64,000 nucleotides of DNA from Bifidobacterium ramosum (GTDB taxonomy: Bacteria; Actinomycetota; Actinomycetes; Actinomycetales; Bifidobacteriaceae), in assembly GCF_009299505.1 (NCBI RefSeq), contig NZ_WBSM01000009.1:62001-126000 (forward strand), read 5' to 3'. Position 1 is the stretch's first letter. Every line of letters begins with the position of its first letter. This document shows, in pieces, positions 36,736-44,700 of this stretch. The translations under genes and the position numbers were made by a program. The notes beneath the pieces are model-generated. The model was not told the DNA's origin, did no database searches, and worked only from the letters and a program-made list of their open reading frames with translations.

Positions 36736-37374
36736 ATGATCAACGTGCTGTGCTTCGGCGATTCCAACACGAACGGCTCGAATCCGGCCGGCGGCCGTCA
36801 TCCGCGCGACATGCGTTGGACCGGCCGTCTGCAACGGTTGCTCGGCGACGACTGGTACATCATCGAGGAAGGGCTCGGCGGGCGTACCACCGTGTTCGAC
36901 AATCCGATCGAACCGCATCGCAACGGGCTTGCGGCGCTGCCGGGCGCGCTCATCACGCACCGGCCGCTCGACTACGTCATCATCAGCCTCGGTACCAACG
37001 ACATGAAGGCCATGTTCCACGCAGACGCGCGCGTGATCGCGGCCGGACTTGACATGCTCATCCACGAGGTCAAGATCACCGACAACCGCGGGGCGCCGGC
37101 GCCGCGCATCGTCGTCGTCTCGCCGATTTACATCAAGCCGGGCATTTCGACCAGTCCGTTCATCGGATTCGACGAGCACGCGGTCGAACTGTCGCACCGG
37201 CTGGCGGGGGAGTACCGGCGCGTGGCCGAACGGCAGGGGTGCCTGTTCTTCGACGCCGCGCAGGTCGCCGAGCCGAGTGACCTCGACAAGCTGCACATGG
37301 ACGGCGAGAACCACGCCAAATTCGCCGACGCGATGGCCGCGCTGCTGCGCGAGGATTGGGCGGCGCGTCACTGA
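36736..37374 (+). CDS. SGNH/GDSL-type esterase 2
   Basis: A 212-residue SGNH hydrolase of arylesterase/acetylxylan-esterase type. Nucleophile Ser10 in CFGDSNTNG, block II EGLGGRTTV, block III LGTNDM (86-90) and block V DKLHMDGENH. ACAAGGAGGC precedes the ATG. Intracellular by lack of a signal peptide. It is only distantly similar to esterase 1, so the two may act on different ester positions. Confidence 0.9.
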   Translation: MINVLCFGDSNTNGSNPAGGRHPRDMRWTGRLQRLLGDDWYIIEEGLGGRTTVFDNPIEPHRNGLAALPGALITHRPLDYVIISLGTNDMKAMFHADARVIAAGLDMLIHEVKITDNRGAPAPRIVVVSPIYIKPGISTSPFIGFDEHAVELSHRLAGEYRRVAERQGCLFFDAAQVAEPSDLDKLHMDGENHAKFADAMAALLREDWAARH

Positions 37375-37418
37375 CACGCTCCGGATCGCATCCTCTCGTA
37401 CCTCACGGTGAGCAACTC

Positions 37419-37480
37419 AACAACGCATGAGGCCTCGTTCCGGACGGGCGTAATCCCGGAACGAGGCCTCATGCGTTGTT
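37419..37480. terminator. Strong bidirectional terminator
   Basis: 25-bp arms starting AACAACGCATGAGGCCTCGT with a 12-nt loop lie between the convergent esterase 2 and transporter 3; AA/TT ends suit both directions. Confidence 0.85.
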
Positions 37481-37490
37481 TGGTTGAATA

Positions 37491-39050
37491 TCACGCCGCC
37501 TTGTGCAAGGCGTTGATCACGTTGTTGTGACCCCAGCACTGCTCGTACGGAATACCGGCGAGATCCTCGACGACCTTGCGGGTCTCCTCGGTCACGTCGG
37601 ACATCTTGCCGCCGTTGCGCAGGCGGGCCGCCTCGGCCACGAGGATGTCGTGGTTCTTCTCGTTGAGGTGCATGCGGTAGGTGAGCAGGATGCCGACGAA
37701 CGCGAGCACGACCACGGTGCCGCAGTACATGTAGAGCAGCACGTTCACGACGAGCGGGGACTGCGCGGTGACGTCGGCGCCGGACTGGAAGCCGACGGCC
37801 TGCAGCAGCACGCCCACGATGATGGTCACGACGGTGTTGATGATGACCTCGAGCGTGGACTGGATGCCGGCGTACTGGCCTTCGCGGCGCTTGCCGGTGA
37901 CCAGCTCGTCGACGTCCGGCACGAAGGACTGCACGTAGGTCTGCGCGTTCACGATGCCGGAGTTGCCGAGCGTGAACAGCGTGATGAGCACGGTGAAGAC
38001 GAGCGTGACGGTCGCCTTCGGCAGGTTCGCGACGTTCAGCGCGAGGATGTAGATGCCGACGAACAGCGCGATGGTGACCCAGGCGCCGAGGCGGTAGGAG
38101 CGCATGCCGCCGAGCTTGGAGATGACCGTGGCCCAGACCACGACGCACGCCATGCCGAACAGGAAGCTGAAGCCGGTGGACAGGGAGACTTCGGCCGGGG
38201 TGAGCAGCAGCACGAAGATGATGAAGTAGCCGTTGATGGTGCCGCGGACCATGCGGAAGGTCTGCTGGGCGAGGTAGATGCCGAGGTAGTTGCGGAAGGT
38301 CTTGATGCGCAGCACCGACAGGAAGTTCCAGAAGACGGAGACGAGGCGGCCGAAGAAGCCGACCTTCTCGGCGTCGCCCTTGTCGGCGGAGGAGAGGTCG
38401 GTGGTCGCGTCGTATGGACGCTCCTTGATGCACATCGCGCCGACGACGAGCAGCACGGTGCCGAGCACGCCGTAAATCATGGCGACCTTGAAGTACGGCT
38501 GCCAGCCGGTGGAGCCCCAGATCTTGAACAGGTAGGCGTTGAACATCGAGAACGCGAAGCCGCCGACGCCGCCGCCGATCTGCTGGATGGCGACCAGGGC
38601 CGCGCGATCCTTGGAATCATCGGTCATTTCGGACGGCAGGGAGTAGACGACGGTGTTGATGCCCGGGTAGACGCCGTAGTAGATGACGTTGACGAGCAGG
38701 TAGAACCACACCGGCATGTTCGGCACCCACAGCAGCACGTAGAAGATGAGGTTCAGCGGCGCGGCGATGAGCAGCGTGCCCTTGCGGCGGCCGATCTTGC
38801 GGCCGAAGGAGGTGGAGTACATACGATCGGAGATGTAGCCCCAGACCGGCGTGATGAAGCCGCCGATGGCCTTGCCGACCGCGAGCAGCGCGGTGACGAC
38901 GCCGATGGCGATGGCGAGCGGCTGGGTGTAGTAGATCATCTGCCAGGTGACGACCATGGTGCTCATGGTGAACGACAGCGGCAGCAGCGCGTAGGTGAAC
39001 TTGGTCACCCACGACAGTTTGCGGCCGACCGCGGGAGTCGAGCTGGACAT
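37491..39050 (-). CDS. GPH-family sugar:cation symporter 3
   Basis: A 519-residue transporter, closest in layout to transporter 1 (WVTKFTYALLPLSFTMSTMV). Motifs DRMYSTSFGRKIGRRKG and SLPSEMTDDSKDRAALVAIQ; C-terminus YEQCWGHNNVINALHKAA. AGGAGA precedes ATG 39050. Two type-1 operators lie 120-210 bp upstream, suggesting control by lacI-1. Confidence 0.9.
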   Translation of the reverse strand: MSSSTPAVGRKLSWVTKFTYALLPLSFTMSTMVVTWQMIYYTQPLAIAIGVVTALLAVGKAIGGFITPVWGYISDRMYSTSFGRKIGRRKGTLLIAAPLNLIFYVLLWVPNMPVWFYLLVNVIYYGVYPGINTVVYSLPSEMTDDSKDRAALVAIQQIGGGVGGFAFSMFNAYLFKIWGSTGWQPYFKVAMIYGVLGTVLLVVGAMCIKERPYDATTDLSSADKGDAEKVGFFGRLVSVFWNFLSVLRIKTFRNYLGIYLAQQTFRMVRGTINGYFIIFVLLLTPAEVSLSTGFSFLFGMACVVVWATVISKLGGMRSYRLGAWVTIALFVGIYILALNVANLPKATVTLVFTVLITLFTLGNSGIVNAQTYVQSFVPDVDELVTGKRREGQYAGIQSTLEVIINTVVTIIVGVLLQAVGFQSGADVTAQSPLVVNVLLYMYCGTVVVLAFVGILLTYRMHLNEKNHDILVAEAARLRNGGKMSDVTEETRKVVEDLAGIPYEQCWGHNNVINALHKAA

Positions 39051-39173
39051 TTTCGTGTTCTCCTGTTTCTCTGTGGAAGATCGAAATCGCGCGGCAAGGT
39101 CACGGTTGTTTGCGATGAGGTGTGATCTTGGTTGCGGGTGGACTACTCCGTCCGTTCCACGTTCTCCGCAGAG

Positions 39174-39187
39174 TCTTATCGTTGAGA
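39174..39187. promoter_or_regulatory. Operator type 1 upstream of transporter 3, site a
   Basis: TCTTATCGTTGAGA is a near-palindrome of type 1. Confidence 0.5.
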
Positions 39188-39241
39188 TTCTGCGGTTCGA
39201 TTTCCCTTACTTGATGTTTGCAAAACCTACCTTACCACAAA

Positions 39242-39255
39242 TCTCATCGATAAGA
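39242..39255. promoter_or_regulatory. Operator type 1 upstream of transporter 3, site b
   Basis: TCTCATCGATAAGA, extended as AATCTCATCGATAAGATT, differs from the perfect palindrome by one base per half. Confidence 0.55.
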
Positions 39256-39316
39256 TTATTTTACGATTCCGGCGTGTCGCAGATATCAAATACCACAACG
39301 TTGTTGTTATGCGAAA

Positions 39317-39344
39317 GGGCTGCGACGACCATGCGTCGCAGCCC
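39317..39344. terminator. Orphan GC-rich hairpin
   Basis: GGGCTGCGACG / CGTCGCAGCCC with a 6-nt loop and no T-run. The surrounding gap (39256-39583) shows no convincing gene. Confidence 0.4.
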
Positions 39345-39583
39345 CTCACACTTCAAAGGGGATGCACCAGAAAGCATCCATCAGTTTCGGCCCGTTCCCA
39401 AAAGTCTCCGTGCGCGCCTGAAGTGAGAACGGCTAGCAGTGCGTCCACTGACGCTTCCATCATAGCCGATATACTTAACCACCATCGTCGCGATTCTCTA
39501 GCAGGAATCAACACGATCGTCTGGCATAAGCCGGATGACGTTGCCGCGTCTAACGCGGCGCGGCCCACTTCAAAGGAGCGCAC

Positions 39584-39748
39584 ATGCGCAATCAGAACGA
39601 GGAGCCGCGCGGCGGCTCGATGCTGTGGTACATGACGATGGTGCTCATCGTCATGTCAGCCAAAGTCGACACGATTACGGCTGATCTTATATGCGCAAGT
39701 CTAACGGCATACGCGATATGGATTCACCACAACGAGAGTCGTCACTAA
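39584..39748 (+). CDS. Small membrane protein, 54 aa
   Basis: A short gene starting MRNQNEEPRGGSMLWYMTMV. AAAGGAG lies 5 nt before the ATG, a better ribosome site than most neighbours have. The product has one or two hydrophobic segments (MLWYMTMVLIVMSAK and ADLICASLTAYAIWI) and a charged N-terminus. A good terminator follows the stop. No known family is recognised; size and topology would fit a small inner-membrane regulator or a type I toxin-like peptide, but there is no direct evidence for either. Confidence 0.6.
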   Translation: MRNQNEEPRGGSMLWYMTMVLIVMSAKVDTITADLICASLTAYAIWIHHNESRH

Positions 39749-39761
39749 CGACTCCTCAGCC

Positions 39762-39790
39762 CGTCCGGGAACCAGACCCGGACGGGTCTT
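39762..39790. terminator. Terminator between small gene and transporter 4
   Basis: AGCCCGTCCGGG / CCCGGACGGGT stem followed by CTTAT, between convergent genes. Confidence 0.75.
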
Positions 39791-39791
39791 A

Positions 39792-41423
39792 TCACCCGCG
39801 CCGGGCGACGTTGATCACGTTGTTGTGGCCCCAGCACCGCTCGTAGGGCATGCCGGTCAGGCTTTCGACCAGCGCACGCGTCTCATCCGTCACGTCGGCC
39901 ATCGAACCGCCCTCGCGCAACCGCGCGATCTCGGCCAGCAGCAGCTCATGGTTCTCGCGGTTGAGCTTGAGCCGGTACGTGAACACGATGCCGATGACGC
40001 AGATCGCGATCGGCGCGAACGAGAACAGGCACGCGAGCGCGAACACGGTCTGCGGCGGCTGCGACTGCGCGCCTTCCACGAATCCGGTCGCCTCCAGCAC
40101 GAGTCCGATCACGATCGTCTCGGCCGAGGAGAAGATGTCGTCGATGGTCGAGTTGATGGCCGCGTACTGGCCCTCGCGCCGCTTGGACGTGATGATCTCA
40201 TCGACGTCGGGGATGAATGTGTACGTGTACTGCGTCGCGTTCACCACGCCCGTGATGCCGAAGTTCATGAACAGGCCGAGGCCGATGTACAGCACCGCGC
40301 GCGTGCCGGTCGGCAAGGACCCGGCGTTCATCGCGAGTACGAACATCGCGAGGAACACGCCGATCACCTCGAACCCGCCGAGCCGGTACGCCCGCGGGCC
40401 GCCGATGCGCGCGGTGACCCACATGAAGAAGCCGACGCACGCGATGCCGAACAGCAGGTTCACGCCGGTGGCGAGCGAGACGGTCTGCGGGTCGAGCAGC
40501 AGCACGAAGATCACAAAGTAGGTGTTCAGCGTGCCGCGCACGGTGCGGAAGCATTCCTCGGACAGATACAGGCCGAGATAGTTGCGGAATTCCTTGACTT
40601 TGAGTACGGACAGGAAGTTCCAGACGACCGAGACGAGGCGGCGGCCAAAGCCGAGTCTGCCGTTTGCGCCAACGTTGTCAGTGCTGCCAGCGTTCGCACC
40701 GGCATCACCGTCGCCGCTCACGTCCGCATCAGACACGTTGGTCGATTCGTCGAACGGCCGCTCCTGGATCGACAGGAACCCGAGCAGCAGCACGGCAGTG
40801 CCGATGATGCCGTACAGCAGAGCCATGTTGAAGTACGATTCCCAGTTGTCCTTGCCCCAGATGGTGAACAGGTAGACGTTGAGCACGGACAGGAACGTGC
40901 CGCCGATCGCGCCGGCGATCTGGTTGACGCCGACGAGCTGAGCACGCTGAGTCGGATTCTCGGTCATTTCGGACGGCAGACCGTACTGCACGGTGGTGAT
41001 GCCGGCGAAGAACGCCCAGTACAGCAGGTTTGCGAAGAAGTAGACCGGGATCGGCAGGTCGGGAATCCACAGCAGCAGGTAGAAGACGAAGTTCGCGGGG
41101 ATCGCGAAGATCAGGATGGAACGGCGGCGGCCGAACTTGCGGCCGAGTGCGTTGCGGTACATGCGGTCGGAGATGTATCCCCAGACCGGCCCGATGACGG
41201 ACGCGACGATCTTGCCGGTGGCGATGAGCACGGCGGTTACGGCCATCGGCACGTTCAGGAACGTGGTGAAGTAGAACATCTGCCACGTGACGATCATGGT
41301 CTGCATGACGTACGACAGTGAGAACGTGGAGTAGCCGAGTTTGGCTTTCCACGGTAGCGGTGTGACGGTGGTCTCGGCGGCCGACCGGCGGCCGCGCGGC
41401 GTGTGCGATGATGACTGCGACAT
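39792..41423 (-). CDS. GPH-family sugar:cation symporter 4
   Basis: A 543-residue transporter paralogous to transporter 2 (WKAKLGYSTFSLSYVMQTMI; DRMYRNALGRKFGRRRS; GLPSEMTENPTQRAQLVGVN). It has a Gly/Asp/Ala insert (about 245-270) in the central loop. C-terminus YERCWGHNNVINVARRG. It is divergent from GH2 enzyme 2, with type-1 operators in between, so the pair forms a likely import-and-hydrolysis unit. Confidence 0.9.
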   Translation of the reverse strand: MSQSSSHTPRGRRSAAETTVTPLPWKAKLGYSTFSLSYVMQTMIVTWQMFYFTTFLNVPMAVTAVLIATGKIVASVIGPVWGYISDRMYRNALGRKFGRRRSILIFAIPANFVFYLLLWIPDLPIPVYFFANLLYWAFFAGITTVQYGLPSEMTENPTQRAQLVGVNQIAGAIGGTFLSVLNVYLFTIWGKDNWESYFNMALLYGIIGTAVLLLGFLSIQERPFDESTNVSDADVSGDGDAGANAGSTDNVGANGRLGFGRRLVSVVWNFLSVLKVKEFRNYLGLYLSEECFRTVRGTLNTYFVIFVLLLDPQTVSLATGVNLLFGIACVGFFMWVTARIGGPRAYRLGGFEVIGVFLAMFVLAMNAGSLPTGTRAVLYIGLGLFMNFGITGVVNATQYTYTFIPDVDEIITSKRREGQYAAINSTIDDIFSSAETIVIGLVLEATGFVEGAQSQPPQTVFALACLFSFAPIAICVIGIVFTYRLKLNRENHELLLAEIARLREGGSMADVTDETRALVESLTGMPYERCWGHNNVINVARRG

Positions 41424-41799
41424 CGGTGTCCTCCTGCTTCGTTGCGTCTGCGGTGTGTTCGTAAGACCTGCGCGACGTGGCCGCGCGTACCGTACTGCTG
41501 ATTACGGTCGCGCCGCGGCGGTGTAGCGCGGGTCTGTTCCGTGGTGTCGCGACTTCGCGACACGCCGTTGATGCATCGTTCGTTGATCTGACTCAGCACT
41601 ATATCATCGTTAAGATTTTCGCGCCATTCACGGCGTTTTGATACCCTATCAAATCAGTATTTTTCAATCATCTCATCGATGAGATGATATGCTGGTTCAT
41701 GTCACATAGAAGTTCCCCGGATTCCCTCGAAGACGAAGCCGGGATCAACCCGCAATGATGCACCAAGCTCGCTCATCACCCGTCAATGGAGGTCTTACG
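41424..41799. promoter_or_regulatory. Divergent promoter region with two type-1 operators
   Basis: ATCATCGTTAAGAT (41602-41616) is a degenerate site. ATCATCTCATCGATGAGATG within 41667-41688 is a perfect 22-bp palindrome, the best type-1 site in the window. GTGTCGCGA/TCGCGACAC near 41544-41562 forms a hairpin. Confidence 0.65.
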
Positions 41800-44700
41800 A
41801 TGACGACAGACACTCACCCGACCGACGCGTTCACCAAGCGCGCCAACGATTTCAACCACGGATGGCGCTTCTTCCGCGGTACGCCGAACGGCGCGGAGAA
41901 GCCCGGCTACGACGACGCCGACTGGCGCCCCGTCACCCTGCCGCACGACTACGGCGTCGAGGGCAAGTTCTCCCGCAACGCCCGCGCCACCGTCGGCTAC
42001 CTCAAGGTCGGCGAAGGCTGGTATCGCAAAACCTTCGTCGCCCCGACCACGTTGGAAGGCAAGCGCGTCACGCTCGACTTCGACGGCGTGATGGACCGCG
42101 CCGAGATCTGGCTCAACGGCGAGAAGATCGCCGAACACCACTACGGCTACACCGCGTTCAGTGTCGATCTGACCAGCAGACTCAGGCTCGGTGAGGAAAA
42201 CGTTATCACCGTGCGGTCCAACAACGAGGAGCCGAGCTCGCGCTGGTACGCCGGTGCCGGCATCTACCGCGACGTGACGCTCACCGTCACCGCTCCGATC
42301 CACGTCGCCCGATTCGGCACACAGGTCACCACGCCGACGCTTGAAAACGATGTCAAGCAAGATGTCGCAAACGTTCGCGTCGCGACGATCATTGCAAACG
42401 ATACTGCACGCGATGCAGCCGTCACGCTACGCAACGAAATCGTCAGCGCCGACGGTACCGTCGTCGCTGCAGTCAGCAGCAACGTCATCGTCCCCGCGAA
42501 CATGCCGGACAGTACGCACGCGGCCGACCATTACAGCGACACGGGTGCCACCAACCGCTACGAGCAGACCATCGCCGTGCCGAACCCGCACCTGTGGAGC
42601 ACCGCCGACCCGTACCGCTACACGCTACGCACCACCGTGTTCGCCGGGGGAGCGGACGATGCTGCACCCGCCGCTACACCGCTCGACGCAACCGACATCG
42701 CAATCGGCCTGCGCTGGATCACGCTCGACCCGGCCTCCGGCCTGTATCTCAACGGCGTGAACATGCGCGCGCTCGGCATGTGCATGCACCATGACCTCGG
42801 CGCGCTGGGCGCGGCCACCTACCGCCGCGCCGTCGTACGCCAGCTCGAAATCCTCAAGGACGCGGGCGTCAACGCCATCCGCACCAGCCACAACCCGTGC
42901 TCCAAGGTCTGGGCCGAGGAGTGCAGCCGCATGGGCTTCCTGCTGCTCGAGGAACTCACCGACATGTGGACCGCGCCGAAGAACCGCAACGACTACAGCA
43001 ATTATTTCGCGACCGATTACCCGGAGGATCTCGCCGCGATGATCCTGCGCGACCGCAACGAGCCGGCCGTGTTCATGTGGGGCATGGGCAATGAGGTCGC
43101 CTGGCAGGAGGCCGAGATCCCGATCGCCGCCGATCTGACCCGCCGCTGCCACCTGCTCGACCCGACCCGTCCGAACTCCGTCAACGACGCGTCCTACCTG
43201 TCCAAGGGCATCGACGGCATCGGCAACAAGATCCACGAGCAGATGGACGTGCGCGGCTACTCGTACATCAACCGCGACCAGATGGAGAAGGTGCACGAGA
43301 AGCACCCGAACGACGTCATCCTCAACTCCGAATCCGGCAACTGCACGCCGTGCCGCGGCTTCTACGTGCACCCGACGATCCTCACCGACGAATGGCAGCT
43401 GCGCGGCCGCGACTACCCGTTCGCCAAAGGCCGCCGGCCGTGGACGGAGGACACGTACGAGATCTCTGACTACAACGTCACCACGAACCGCGGTTACCCG
43501 CTCGACATCGCGTTCGACCGTCTCGTGAACCTGCCGTTCAACGTCGGCGAGTTCGCGTGGACCGGCTTCGACTATATCGGCGAGCCGGCGCCGTACATCT
43601 CGAACTTCTACTGGAACAAGCCGGAAATGCCGGAATCCGACGGCACCGTGCTGGCTCCGTTGCGTTCGTACTACGGCATGGTCGACACGGCCGGCTTCCC
43701 GAAGAACCCGTGGTGGCTGTACAAGGCGCTGTGGACCGACCCGGAGGACGCACCGATGGTGCATCTGCTGCCGCACTGGAACTGGGACGAGGGCGAATCG
43801 GTGGCCGTGTGGGCATACACGAACGCCGCGAGCGCCGAGCTGTTCCTCAATGGTCGGTCTTTGGGAGTGCGCGAGTTCGAGTCACACGAGGCGACGTTCC
43901 ACCTGAGCAACAAGTACGCCGACAAGCCGTTCGAGTACCGCTACCAGAAGAACGGCAACGAGCCGAAACAGCTGACATTGCAGTGGGAGGTGCCGTTCGA
44001 GCCGGGTACGGTGTCGGTTGTCGCGTACGACAAGACCGGCAGGATCGTCGCGCGTGATTCGATCACGACCGCGGGTGCACCGGCTGGGATTCGGCTGATT
44101 CCGGACCGTCATGTGATCGGTGGCGACGGTCACGACCTGAGTTTTATCGAGGCCGACGTGATCGATGATGCCGGCGTGATCGTGCCACGCGCAAACAACG
44201 AGATCGTGTTTCACGTGGAACACGGACGTCTGCTCGGCACTGACAACGGCTATCAGGCGAACACCGAGCCGCTGCAGTCGCCAGTGCATTCCGCGTATTC
44301 CGGCAAGGTGCTGGCGATCGTCGCCTCCGACGGTTCCGGCAAGCCGATCCGCGTGACCGCCACCGCCAAAGGCCTACGCTCAGACTCCGTCGACATGTTC
44401 CTGACCGAGTCCGTGACTGGCCGGGCCACTGACGCCGTGCTTGAGGTGCACAACGCCGTGGTGCGCGTGCGCGCCGGCGAAACCCCGGCGCTGCCGCAGA
44501 CCGTGACCGTATTGCTTGCGAATAACACCACGGTTGACGAGCCGGTTGAATGGGAGACCGCTGAGTTGCTCGACCAGATCGCTGTAGCCGAAGCCAAGTC
44601 CGGTGCGCAGTCCTTCGTCGTCAACGGCGAGGCCGCCGGTCTGCCGGCGCACGCAACCGTGACTGTCACGCATCCGCTTACCGCACGTCCGGTCACGCTG

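Noticed and set aside
39353..39583. 76-aa frame on - upstream of transporter 3
   Set aside because: GTG start without a ribosome site, no family, and it would overlap the better-supported 54-aa gene's leader.
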